Source: Spirochaetaceae bacterium (GTDB lineage Bacteria; Spirochaetota; Spirochaetia; Treponematales; Breznakiellaceae). From it: 63,753 bases of DNA. The DNA lies in contig JAISLT010000033.1 of assembly GCA_031277165.1 (NCBI GenBank), forward strand, positions 1-63,753. The letters run 5' to 3'. Shown here one piece after another: positions 34,901 to 43,080 of the stretch. How positions within the stretch are numbered: position 1 is the first letter of the stretch; each line of letters opens with the position of its first letter. The notes beneath the pieces were generated by a model that was not told where the DNA came from, did no database searches, and saw only the letters and a program-made list of their open reading frames with translations. Position numbers and translations under genes: made by a program.

Positions 34901-34973
34901 GCAGTTTGTTGCACTTCGTGCATAAAACCTCCAAAAATCGCCGATCAGGCGATTTTTCGCCTTGCAAACTGCC
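34901..34973. repeat. Hairpin repeat, full copy 2, containing a terminator
   Basis: Arms GCAGTTT (34901-34907) and AAACTGC (about 34966-34972), with TTGCACTTCGTGCAT after the left arm. The inner hairpin AAAAATCGCC (34933-34942) / GGCGATTTTT (34948-34957) with loop GATCA looks like a rho-independent terminator for the HEAT gene just upstream. The right flank (gccttgcaaactgccaaag) matches copy 1 at 3913-3988. Confidence 0.6.
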
Positions 34974-35131
34974 AAAGCAGCCCGGTAATCGTGGTTTTGA
35001 TGGCTTTTCCAGCGAAAAAAGCTGTCAAACCCTGCAAGTGCAAGGCCGCTGGAGCTAAGCCTCCGGTTTTGAAAAGAGCACAAGCCTGCGAGGAAGCGCC
35101 GCCGGCGGTTTACCGCACTTCGCGGCGCAGT

Positions 35132-35353
35132 TTAGCGTAAGTAGGCGCTGCCCTGTTTCTGCACAATGCTGATAAAATGGGCGATGGAGCGGTCCCCGGT
35201 CTTTTCGGCCTCCCGGGGAAAGTAGCAGCCGGGCAGTTCGCCCTGGGCGCGGTGATAGCTGAGGCACCGGCAGCAGATTCCCGCTTTGCCGCAGCTAAAA
35301 CTGCAGTTGCAGTGCCGTTTGTTTTCTTCCACCGTACAGGTTCGTGTTGTCAT
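35132..35353 (-). CDS. DUF6485 family Cys-rich protein
   Basis: Small 73-residue protein with the pattern NCNCSFSCGKAGICCRCLSYH, then GELPGCYFPREAEKTGDRSI and AHFISIVQ. The conserved Cys pairs suggest a zinc or Fe-S site. I recognise the family as DUF6485, common in anaerobes, with no known function. It is short but codon use, the Cys pattern and the C-terminal RSI..F motif are convincing. It sits between palindromic DNA and a gene remnant. Confidence 0.82.
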   Translation of the reverse strand: MTTRTCTVEENKRHCNCSFSCGKAGICCRCLSYHRAQGELPGCYFPREAEKTGDRSIAHFISIVQKQGSAYLR

Positions 35354-35379
35354 GGTTGTGAGTATAGCGGAAGGCGCCG

Positions 35380-35560
35380 TTTTGGTATAGGGAATACTTT
35401 ACCTGGATACCGGCGTTTTTACGGCGGTCCGCGGCGTTGACCACAAGCAGGTCGATGCCCCGTCTTTGACGGGGACCCAGACCTCGCAGCCGGGGAATTG
35501 CTTTTCCAGCCTTTCCCCGGCCAGATATTCACCGCCGTGGATGGTGAACAGGGGATCGCA
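35380..35560 (-). pseudogene. Remnant of a hypothetical protein gene, frameshifted
   Basis: On the minus strand, right after the lipoprotein stop, one frame reads FTIHGGEYLAGERLEKQFPG then CEVWVPVKDG, and the next frame continues GIDLLVVNAADRRKNAGIQV KYS. Joined, KDGGIDLLVVN gives a sensible protein; the junction is a run of four G (35458-35461) that would need one more. No start and no conserved continuation are visible, so this is an N-proximal fragment. The pattern recalls small nuclease-like or unknown proteins ending in IQVKfS, but I cannot name it. Confidence 0.5.
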
Positions 35561-35563
35561 TCC

Positions 35564-36274
35564 CTATTCTTCCTCGATTTTGGTTCTCATGTATTCATTC
35601 ACTCTCATACTGCCATCGGGATCCGGAAGAGAAAAACGCAGTACCATACTCCCGTCCACATGAGGATAAAAGGTATAAGCGAACGAGCCCCCTTTTTTCA
35701 TGTCGCTCACATTATAGGCTTCCACAATCGTACCGTTTATCAGATAGCCCAAAGGAAAATTTTCCTGCAGATTTGGAGCATCCATTACTACCGGTGTCCA
35801 AGAAAGGTTTTCGACCGTATAGCCTGCTCTTGACCGCATGCCGCTACCAGAAAATGCCCTGTATCTACCCGTCAGGGAATCCGCGGAAAGAGTAGTCGTG
35901 AAGGTATGGGTAGACTCATTTTGTAGCCAGGCGCCGTAAAGGGCGTCCGTCAGCAAAACGGGGACCTCGGCGGATACGTTTTTGTTCGCGGCGGATACGG
36001 CCCGGACCGTCAGCCTCATGGCCGGTTCGTCTTGGGCCACCGTGAGGAGGCCCTCTTCCGAAACGGATGTTCCTTCGGCCACGGTTTCGGTGATCTCCCA
36101 TTTTATCTTCTGGCTGGGATTGCCGGTTCCCTCAACGGCCGCGGTAAATTGGGCAGTCCCGCCCCGGGCAATAAAGGACGGGGGCGTAAGGGTTACGCCG
36201 GTAACCTTGGCACAGCCCGCCAGAACAAAAATTCCCAGCACCGCGGGGAAAAGCTTTACTACGACATTTTTCAT
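35564..36274 (-). CDS. Lipoprotein with Ig-like (BIG2-type) domain
   Basis: A 236-residue exported lipoprotein. From the ATG at 36274 the signal is MKNVVVKLFPAVLGIFVLAGC with Cys21 as the lipidation site. Residues about 25-110 look like a bacterial Ig-like domain: TLTPPSFIARGGTAQFTAAV then KIKWEITETVAEGTSVSEEG. The rest is a beta-rich domain of about 110 residues with no match I know (SWTPVVMDAPNLQENFPLG). AGGAG lies about 10 bases before the start. The frame is open 39 codons further up but that would hide the signal. Likely surface or periplasmic; role unknown. Confidence 0.82.
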   Translation of the reverse strand: MKNVVVKLFPAVLGIFVLAGCAKVTGVTLTPPSFIARGGTAQFTAAVEGTGNPSQKIKWEITETVAEGTSVSEEGLLTVAQDEPAMRLTVRAVSAANKNVSAEVPVLLTDALYGAWLQNESTHTFTTTLSADSLTGRYRAFSGSGMRSRAGYTVENLSWTPVVMDAPNLQENFPLGYLINGTIVEAYNVSDMKKGGSFAYTFYPHVDGSMVLRFSLPDPDGSMRVNEYMRTKIEEE

Positions 36275-36543
36275 GTACCATGCTCCTGTATACCGCGGCA
36301 CTTTGCCGCGGACATCAAATTGGAAGTTACGCAACGCGTAAGGTTTGCTCCTCATAAAAACCCGCAGCCTTTGCCGCGGGCGGAAAAACAAGTAATGAGC
36401 GACAAAAGGCGATTAAAATAGTCAGAATTAAACAAGAAACAGAAGGAAGTTTGAAAAGATGGCGGTGAGTTCGCAATGCTGCGCATTGCGTTGGAGTTTT
36501 GCTATACGCAAAACTCCCCGCCTGAAAAAGATGACGGTGAGTA

Positions 36544-36585
<42 letters not shown>

Positions 36586-36733
36586 AAGTTCCGTGCCAAG
36601 TGGGGCGGATTGCGGGCAAAACTAGAGAAAATTCATTATTTTTTTCGGGCCTTACCATGGAGAGACTGTACCATCCGGGGACAAAGATTGTCAATTACCC
36701 TATCCGGCGCGAGCCTCCCTGGGGCCGGACCCC

Positions 36734-36774
36734 GGATTTATTCGCAGTGGGGTCTAATACCCAAGAACCCGCTT
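36734..36774. repeat. 41-base repeat, copy 1
   Basis: Begins ggatttattcgcagtggggt and ends cccgctt. The exact reverse complement lies at 55682-55722, upstream of pheS. A degraded relative is at about 46330-46395. Confidence 0.8.
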
Positions 36775-36803
36775 GCGCGGGGGAGCTTCTGGGGGCGGGG
36801 AGC

Positions 36804-37250
36804 TTATTCTGCCAGTATCTTTAGTATATCCCCGGGCGTCTGGCTCTTTAGAATTTCCGCCCGTTTTTCGGAACTTTTGAAAAGCAGGCTTACTTCCGCC
36901 AGAAACTGCAGGTGGGGACCGGTCTTTTCCAGGGGGGAAAGGGTCATAATAAAAATCCGGCACGGTTCATGATCCAGGGAATCAAAGTCCACCGCGGCCT
37001 CGGAGATGCCGATACAGGCCACCAGATCCTTGATCGTGGCGCTTTTCCCATGGGGTATGGCAATACCGTGCTTCATCCCGGTGGACATTTTTTGTTCCCT
37101 GTCCATTACCGCCGCAAAGGCCGCCGCCCTGTCTTGGATCTTCCCCGCCGACACCAGAATGTCCAGCAATTCGTTGATAATTTCTTCTTTGTTTGTCCCC
37201 TTCAAATGAAGGCTGATGGTATCCTTGGTAAGTACTGTCTTAAGGTTCAT
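36804..37250 (-). CDS. PTS EIIA protein, fructose/nitrogen-regulatory (PtsN) type
   Basis: A 148-residue PTS IIA domain protein. The phosphorylatable histidine is in HGIAIPHGKS (His67), followed by ISEAAVDFDSLD and a long C-terminal helix (LAEVSLLFKSSEKRAEIL). It stands alone, without EIIB/EIIC, so a regulatory role like PtsN is likelier than sugar transport. Spirochaetes often keep such orphan IIA proteins with HPr and HPr kinase. The start ATG is near AAGGTT rather than a strong site. No partner is encoded nearby. Confidence 0.92.
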   Translation of the reverse strand: MNLKTVLTKDTISLHLKGTNKEEIINELLDILVSAGKIQDRAAAFAAVMDREQKMSTGMKHGIAIPHGKSATIKDLVACIGISEAAVDFDSLDHEPCRIFIMTLSPLEKTGPHLQFLAEVSLLFKSSEKRAEILKSQTPGDILKILAE

Positions 37251-37415
37251 ATACTAGCATTGTACGGCCCCCACCGCAAAAAGTCAACATAAAAAGTAAG
37301 CGCCGTGATTACCAAGTGAGAACTTTAGCCCCTGCGAAGTAACCGCGCCGGGCTGTGCCGCCGGGCTTAACGCTGCCATAGGGGGCTCATGCTGCCGGGG
37401 AACCTGCCGCGGGGC

Positions 37416-37979
37416 TTATAAGCGGCCCACAAGATCAATGCCGGGCTTAAGGGTGTGGTCCCCGGGTTTCCATTTGGCGGGGCAAACCTGGTCGCCGTTT
37501 TGGGCCACATACTGGGATGCCTGGACCCGCCGTAAAATCTCGCCGGCATTACGCCCCACGTTGCTTGCGATAACCTCGTAGGCCACAATTTTTCCCCCGG
37601 GATTGACAATAAAATCCCCCCGTTCCGCCAGGCCGGTCTTCTCTATCAATACCCCAAAATCCCGGGCCAGGGCGCCGGTGGGGTCCGCCAGCATGGGGTA
37701 GCGGATCTTTTGAATAGTCTTGGATATGTCGTACCATGCCTTATGGACAAAATGGGTATCGCAGGAAACCGAATATACTTCGCAGTCCAGGGCCTTAAAA
37801 TCATCGTACCGGTCCGCCAGATCCTCCAGTTCGGTGGGGCAGACAAAGGTAAAGTCCGCCGGGTAAAAGAAAAAAAGGCTCCATTTGCCCAGAATATCGG
37901 CCTTGGTTACGGTTTTAAACCCATTGCCATAAAACGCCTGGACCGAAAAATCACTAACCTCTTTTTGTATCATTGACAT
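37416..37979 (-). CDS. ahpC: Peroxiredoxin (AhpC family, 2-Cys)
   Basis: Reduces hydrogen and organic peroxides. The 187-residue protein has the peroxidatic Cys47 in FYPADFTFVCPTELEDL and the resolving Cys about 166 in NGDQVCPAKWKPGD, the typical 2-Cys pattern. Length and order match AhpC. GGAGAC lies 7 bases before the ATG. It follows hydG on the same strand with an 83-base gap. No AhpF reductase is next to it, so a thioredoxin-type donor is likely. The location beside an oxygen-sensitive maturase suggests oxidative protection. Confidence 0.95.
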   Translation of the reverse strand: MSMIQKEVSDFSVQAFYGNGFKTVTKADILGKWSLFFFYPADFTFVCPTELEDLADRYDDFKALDCEVYSVSCDTHFVHKAWYDISKTIQKIRYPMLADPTGALARDFGVLIEKTGLAERGDFIVNPGGKIVAYEVIASNVGRNAGEILRRVQASQYVAQNGDQVCPAKWKPGDHTLKPGIDLVGRL

Positions 37980-38062
37980 ACACTGTCTCCTTAGGGGTAT
38001 TTATTTTAGACATTTGCAGAACACCTGAAATATACCCCGCAGCCCCGGGGCAGTCAAGCGGA

Positions 38063-39487
38063 TCACACAAAGAAGTCCCGTTCCCCGGTCTTGATCTTTT
38101 CCACATTCTCCGCGGTTCTTGCCCGGATCTTTTCGCTGCCAATCCCCGGAATCTCCCGGCTAATGGTGGCCGCGGCCCTTTGCTTAAAGGGGGGATCCCC
38201 ATAATCCATGGAGTATTCGCAAAGGGTCATAAGGGCGTTGGGCAGGCAGACATTCTTGATCTGCCCCGATTTTGCCAGACCCATAAAGCGATCCCCGGTG
38301 CGGCCGTTCCGGTAACAGGCGGTACAAAAACTGGGGATATAGCCGTCATCCATCAATTCGGTGATAATCTCCAGGGCATCCCGCTCGTCGTTTACAATAA
38401 ACTGGGGATTACAGGTTTCCCGCTTTTCCCGCAGGGCATAGCCCCCCACTTCGGTGCTGGAACCGGCGCTAATCTGGGAAATGCCCAGCTTAAGCAGTTT
38501 CTTCCGCATTTCGTGGTTCTCCCTGGTAGAGAGGATCATCCCCGTAAAGGGAACGGCCAGCCGTATGACTGCCACTATTTTTTCAAAGGTCCTATCGTCC
38601 ACCAAATGGGGAAAATCCCCCATGTCCATGCCATTGGCGGGACAAATCCGCGGCACCGAGATGGTATGGAACCCCACGTTAAATTTTTCTTCCAGATGCT
38701 CGTTGTGGATCATTAAACCCAGCACCTCAAAGTAGGGATCCGCCAGGCCAAAAAGGACTCCCCCTCCCACATCGTCGATTCCCCCTTCGTGGGCCCTGTC
38801 AAAGGCGCTTAAATGGTAGGCAAAGTTTTTCTTGGGCCCCGCCAGATGGACCCTGTCGTAGGTGGGCTGATGGTAGGTTTCTTGGAAAAGGATATAGGTC
38901 CCTATCCCCACATCTTTAAGCTTCCGGTAGTTTTCCACCGTGGTGGCGGCTATGTTTATATTGATCCGCCGAATCTCGCCGTTTTTAAATTTCATGCCAT
39001 AGATGGTATGCATACATTCTAAAATATAGTCGATGGGACATTCCCGGTCGTCTTCCCCCGCTTCCATGGCAATCCGCTTGTGGCCCATTTCTTCCAGAAT
39101 TTTTATCTCTCCCCGAATCTCGTCCATGGTAAGCCTGCGCCGGGGAAAACTATGGCTGCAGTTGTAGCTGCAGTAGGAACAGCGGTTTACGCAGTGATCG
39201 CTCACATACAGGGGGGCAAAGAGGACGATCCGGTTCCCGTAAATATGCTGCTTAATCTTCCACGCTATAGAAAAGATCCGCCCAAGGTGATCGGGGTTAT
39301 CCGTTGCCAGAAGGGACGCTATCTCCCGGTGATTAAGCCCCTCAAACCGTTCTGCCTTGTCCAGATACGCATTAATAGCGCCGTCATCTGTGTACTTGGC
39401 CTCCTCCAGCAATCCCTCGATGTATTCCCGGTCAATAAATACATCCCCGGTGGTTTTTTGTTTTTTTCTTACTGGAATTTTTACCAT
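38063..39487 (-). CDS. hydG: [FeFe]-hydrogenase maturase HydG, radical SAM
   Basis: Lyses tyrosine to supply CO and cyanide for the H-cluster. The 474 residues include the radical SAM motif CVNRCSYC (Cys 99, 103, 106) and, near the C-terminus, the second cluster motif CX2CX22C (Cys 388, 391, 414) around CTACYRNGRTGDRFM, which separates HydG from ThiH. I start at the ATG at 39487; AAAGGAT precedes it. The frame extends 44 codons higher through a hairpin. hydE is far away at 14604, so the maturases are in separate transcripts. hydF is not in the window. Confidence 0.95.
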   Translation of the reverse strand: MVKIPVRKKQKTTGDVFIDREYIEGLLEEAKYTDDGAINAYLDKAERFEGLNHREIASLLATDNPDHLGRIFSIAWKIKQHIYGNRIVLFAPLYVSDHCVNRCSYCSYNCSHSFPRRRLTMDEIRGEIKILEEMGHKRIAMEAGEDDRECPIDYILECMHTIYGMKFKNGEIRRININIAATTVENYRKLKDVGIGTYILFQETYHQPTYDRVHLAGPKKNFAYHLSAFDRAHEGGIDDVGGGVLFGLADPYFEVLGLMIHNEHLEEKFNVGFHTISVPRICPANGMDMGDFPHLVDDRTFEKIVAVIRLAVPFTGMILSTRENHEMRKKLLKLGISQISAGSSTEVGGYALREKRETCNPQFIVNDERDALEIITELMDDGYIPSFCTACYRNGRTGDRFMGLAKSGQIKNVCLPNALMTLCEYSMDYGDPPFKQRAAATISREIPGIGSEKIRARTAENVEKIKTGERDFFV

Positions 39488-39503
39488 GTTTTTATCCTTT
39501 GCG

Positions 39504-39551
39504 TTACCGCATAAAAAACCCAGGCGGGCGGCCTGGGAAAACATGCGGTAA
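39504..39551 (-). terminator. Hairpin with T-run just before hydG
   Basis: Minus strand: CCCAGGC (39531-39537) pairs with GCCTGGG (39519-39525), followed by six T. An outer pair TTACCGCAT (39543-39551) / ATGCGGTAA (39504-39512) extends the stem. It ends 17 bases before the hydG start. It may terminate the guaB transcript or act as an attenuator in the hydG leader. Confidence 0.6.
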
Positions 39552-39800
39552 TAGCATACGCATCGCATACTCGGCATGGTAACCCTCAAAAGCCAGAACC
39601 AACAGGTCTTTGCCCACAAGGTGATATGATAAGACTATCACAGGGCCCCGGAACTTGTCAAGGGGGCGCGCTGCCTCCCGGCAGCGTTCTTTACCCGGAC
39701 ATTCCGCAAATGTCCGGGGGCTGCATTGGGTTTCGTGTTTTCCCGTGGGACCATGCTTGCAGCCCATCACACTGCCCCCGGCAATTGCTCCGCAGTACAT
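39504..39800 (-). CDS. Possible Cys-rich protein between guaB and hydG, start uncertain
   Basis: Open frame on the minus strand without a stop from inside the end of guaB to 39504. From the first ATG (39800) it is 98 residues, beginning MYCGAIAGGSVMGCKHGPTG and then QCSPRTFAECPGKERCREAA. Upstream, the same frame continues with HCGSGKFGCGCPKSFNG, adding more Cys, but has no ATG/GTG/TTG with a ribosome site. The many Cys suggest a metal site. The C-terminal third ends in the hairpin at 39504-39551. A promoter-like TTGACA...GATAGT also falls inside, so this may instead be leader DNA. Unknown function. Confidence 0.3.
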   Translation of the reverse strand: MYCGAIAGGSVMGCKHGPTGKHETQCSPRTFAECPGKERCREAARPLDKFRGPVIVLSYHLVGKDLLVLAFEGYHAEYAMRMLLPHVFPGRPPGFFMR

Positions 39801-39904
39801 AGGGTATTTTTCATCGGCATTATGCGGATGAAGTCCGTTGAAGCTTTTGGGACAGCCGCAGCCAAATTTACCTGAACCGCAATGAAGCTCCCCCGCCGAA
39901 AGGC

Positions 39905-41341
39905 TTAGCTTCTGCCGTAGTTCGGCGCCTCCTGGGTAATAGTTACGTCGTGGACGTGGCTTTCCCGCCAGCCCGCGGTGGTGATCCGGACAAAATTCCG
40001 GTACCGTTTTAATTCATCGATATTTCTGCACCCGCAATATCCCATGCCCTTGCGAAGCCCCGCCACAAGCTGGTAAAGATAGTTTTTTAGCTCCCCCTTA
40101 TAGGGGACCCGTCCTTCTATGCCCTCGGGGACGGGTTTTTCGTCCTTCCCAATCTGGTAACGGTCTCCGGCGCCGTCGTTAATGGCCCCCATGCTGCCCA
40201 TGCCCCGGTATTCTTTAAAGATCCTTCCGTCGAACAGAATTTCCTTTCCCGGAGCCTCTTTTAGGCCGGCAAAGAGGTTGCCGATCATTACCGCCCCGGC
40301 TCCGGCGGCTATGGCCTTGGTAATATCACCGGAAAATCTAATGCCCCCGTCGGCTATCACGGGGATGTGGTCTTTGGCCGCCTCTTCGGCACATTCCAAA
40401 ACCGCGGTAAACTGGGGTACCCCGATGCCGGCCACAATGCGGGTGGTACAGATTGAGCCGGGGCCCACCCCTATTTTAACCGCATCGGCCCCGGCATCGA
40501 TGAGCCGCCGGGTTCCTTCCCTGCTGGCCACGTTTCCCCCGATAACAGGGATGGAAAATTTCTTTTTTATTCCCGCCACCGCATCCATGACGCTGGCGGT
40601 GTCTCCATGGGCGGTGTCCAAAACCACAAAGTCCACCATGGCCTTTTGGAGCAGGGGCATCCGCAGCTTATAATCATGGGGAGAGACCGCGGCCCCCACA
40701 ATAAGCCGCCCCCCCTTGTCCGTGGCGGCATTGGGAAAGAGGTCGTGCTTTTCCATGTCCTTAACGGTGATAAGCCCCTTAAGATGGCCCTCCGTATCTA
40801 CCACCGGAAGTTTTTCGATCCGGTGCTTATCGAATTTTTCTCTGGCCTCGGATACCGTCGGTTCCCCCTGGACCACCACGGGGTTTTTGGTCATCACCTC
40901 GGTCACGTTCAGCGTATCGTCCCGGCAAAAGCGCAGATCCCGGTTGGTAATAATCCCGGTCAGGCGATCCCCCTGATCCAGCACGGGCATCCCCGAAATA
41001 TTAAACCGTTCCATAACAATTTTTACATCCGCAATGGACGCATCCTCCCCCACGGTCACCGGGGAGGCTATTACCCAGTTAAGAAAACGTTTTACCGCCG
41101 CAGCCTGCCGGGCCTGTTCTTCCGGGCTAAGGTTGCGGTGGATTACTCCGGCGCCCCCCTCAAGGGCTATGGCGATGGCCAGCGTATCTTCCGTGACCGT
41201 ATCCATGGCGCTGGATATAACCGGCACATTCAGCATAAGGTCCCCGCAAAGCAGGGTTGCCACGTCACAGTCCCGGGGAAGTACATCGCTGTACCCCGGA
41301 AGGAGCAGGATGTCATCGTAGGACAGGGCTTCTTTTAACAT
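39905..41341 (-). CDS. guaB: Inosine-5-prime-monophosphate dehydrogenase
   Basis: Oxidises IMP to XMP in guanine nucleotide synthesis, NAD-dependent. The 478-residue protein has the N-terminal barrel start ([19 protein letters not shown]), a pair of CBS domains at about 95-205 ([18 protein letters not shown]), the catalytic cysteine loop [15 protein letters not shown], the IMP site [18 protein letters not shown] and the flap near RGMGSMGAI. Length is normal. It is followed by the possible Cys-rich ORF and hydG, and preceded by purB on the same strand, so two IMP-branch genes are paired. Confidence 0.97.
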   Translation of the reverse strand: MLKEALSYDDILLLPGYSDVLPRDCDVATLLCGDLMLNVPVISSAMDTVTEDTLAIAIALEGGAGVIHRNLSPEEQARQAAAVKRFLNWVIASPVTVGEDASIADVKIVMERFNISGMPVLDQGDRLTGIITNRDLRFCRDDTLNVTEVMTKNPVVVQGEPTVSEAREKFDKHRIEKLPVVDTEGHLKGLITVKDMEKHDLFPNAATDKGGRLIVGAAVSPHDYKLRMPLLQKAMVDFVVLDTAHGDTASVMDAVAGIKKKFSIPVIGGNVASREGTRRLIDAGADAVKIGVGPGSICTTRIVAGIGVPQFTAVLECAEEAAKDHIPVIADGGIRFSGDITKAIAAGAGAVMIGNLFAGLKEAPGKEILFDGRIFKEYRGMGSMGAINDGAGDRYQIGKDEKPVPEGIEGRVPYKGELKNYLYQLVAGLRKGMGYCGCRNIDELKRYRNFVRITTAGWRESHVHDVTITQEAPNYGRS

Positions 41342-41379
41342 TTGTTTTCTCCCCAGTATTTTCTCTTTGCTCTAAAGAG

Positions 41380-41466
41380 GCTTTCCCAAAACCAGCCGGG
41401 TTTTGGGATTGGCTCTAAATCTTCGCCATGTTTGATAACCCGGATCCACAAGTGCAACAGGCTGCT
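41380..41466. repeat. Composite intergenic repeat after purB
   Basis: Starts with the palindrome CCCAAAACC / GGGTTTTGGG and ends CAAGTGCAACAGGCTGCTAG at the purB stop. The same left and right ends, with a different middle, are found at about 50184-50297. Confidence 0.5.
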
Positions 41467-42928
41467 AGTTCATCAGGTCCCTAAATTTTCCGGCCAGTTC
41501 CCTGGCCTTTTTAACCGCCAGGCCGCAGTAATACTCGGGGTTTTCAAACCAAACCTTTGCCCCCCCCGCGGGATCCTCCTGTGGGACGGCGCCCATTTCT
41601 GCAAGCTGTTTCCCTATCCGCATTAAAATTTCCGGCTCCTTCGCCAGGGCCGCGGCAAAGGAGGTTCCTTCTTTTTCCGCCCGAAGGGTGATCTTTCTAA
41701 TAAGCTCGTGGGCGGCGGATTCCCCGGATTTGGCAAGCAGGATGTATGCCGGTTCCGCCAGCACTCCGCCGGGAATGCCCCCCCCGCCGCTGCGGAGGTT
41801 TGCCAGGCATCGTTCCCGGTCCGCACTAAGGCCTTCTATGACGCCCGTCATGCGGCTTACGGCCAGGCAGAAACCGGCCACATAGTCGGCCATAAAGCGC
41901 TGGCTTGCGGAATTGGAAAGATCCCGCTGGTGTTCGCTGATCTGGTCCATGAAAAAAGTTAAGGCCCGGGGCATAAAGGCCTTCCACAGGCTTTTTACAT
42001 GCTCCGAATTCCAGGGGTTCCGTTTCTGGGGCATGGTGGAAGAGCCCACCTGATCGGCGGCAAAGCCTTCTCTAAATTCGGCAATTTCGGTCCGTTGGAG
42101 GTTGCGAAGATCGTCCGCCAGGTTGGCGATAATCCCAAAGGCGGTGTTATATTCCAAAAGAAGCCTAAGAAGATATTCGGGCTCCACAAGCTGGGTTGAA
42201 TGTTCTGAAGCTTTAAGGTCCAGTTCCTCCAGATAAAGCCCTTCCAACTCCTCCGGGTCCCGGACCAGCATACTGGCGGCGTTATAGGCCCCCACGGCGC
42301 CGGCAAGTTTTCCCCTAAGGTCTGCGGAAAGGCGCCCTATCTCCAGGATCGACTTTCCCAGCCGGGATACATACTCGGCCATGGCAAAACCCGCGGTGAT
42401 GGGCACCGCGTGCTGGCCGTGGGTTCGGCCCACCTGGGGAGTGGCCGCCTCCTGTTCCGTAAAATCGCAGAGACGTTTTTCCAGCCCCTTAAGGGCGGGC
42501 AGCACCACCTCTCTGCAGCAACCCTTCATCCTGTAGGCCAGGGAACTGTCCAGTATATCCACACTGGTGGCCCCCAGATGTACCAGGGGTGCAAGTTCCG
42601 GGGGGACCCTTTTCTTAAGCACATTCACCAGGGCCCGTATATTGTGCCGGGTCTTTTCTTCCTCGGCATAGACCTCTTCGGGAAGCACCGATTCCCCGAT
42701 CCGGTATAAAAGGGAACGCCGCTCCGGGGGCAGATCTTCCTTTGTACGGATCCTAAGATGGGCGATAATCAGGGCAACTTCGGCCTTGACACAGGCGGCA
42801 ATGGAAGCTTCCTCCGAAAGCCACGCGGCAAGGGCGTCAAAGACGGCCCGCTCCGACAGGGAATAACGATGATCAATAGGAGAAATATTCCGAAAGATGC
42901 CGCGGGGTTCCATACCAGAGTGTGTCAT
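41465..42928 (-). CDS. purB: Adenylosuccinate lyase
   Basis: Catalyses two fumarate-releasing steps: SAICAR to AICAR and adenylosuccinate to AMP. The 487 residues carry the superfamily signature in GSSTMPQKRNPWNSEH, the catalytic histidine regions HLGATSVDILDSS and TPQVGRTHGQHAVPIT. The N-terminus (SPIDHRYSLSERAVFDALAA) fits the long PurB branch. A second ATG five codons in is possible; neither has a strong ribosome site. It is divergent from parC and lies 120 bases upstream of guaB. The composite repeat lies at its stop. Confidence 0.95.
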   Translation of the reverse strand: MTHSGMEPRGIFRNISPIDHRYSLSERAVFDALAAWLSEEASIAACVKAEVALIIAHLRIRTKEDLPPERRSLLYRIGESVLPEEVYAEEEKTRHNIRALVNVLKKRVPPELAPLVHLGATSVDILDSSLAYRMKGCCREVVLPALKGLEKRLCDFTEQEAATPQVGRTHGQHAVPITAGFAMAEYVSRLGKSILEIGRLSADLRGKLAGAVGAYNAASMLVRDPEELEGLYLEELDLKASEHSTQLVEPEYLLRLLLEYNTAFGIIANLADDLRNLQRTEIAEFREGFAADQVGSSTMPQKRNPWNSEHVKSLWKAFMPRALTFFMDQISEHQRDLSNSASQRFMADYVAGFCLAVSRMTGVIEGLSADRERCLANLRSGGGGIPGGVLAEPAYILLAKSGESAAHELIRKITLRAEKEGTSFAAALAKEPEILMRIGKQLAEMGAVPQEDPAGGAKVWFENPEYYCGLAVKKARELAGKFRDLMN

Positions 42929-43080
42929 ATCCGGTGGATCTTGTAAAGGGGCCTAAAGTTACATTTTAAAATGGGGCATTTCGGGGGTGAATTACGCCCC
43001 GTTAAATTTAACCATAGCAGGGGGCGGCGATCCCCGGGGTTTCTTCTGTTTCCTTGACATCTTTTGGCATCTGCTATAGC

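Noticed and set aside
39560-39660. Known riboswitch in the hydG leader
   Set aside because: No match to TPP, FMN, cobalamin, SAM, glycine or c-di-GMP consensus segments could be seen; only the terminal hairpin is supported.
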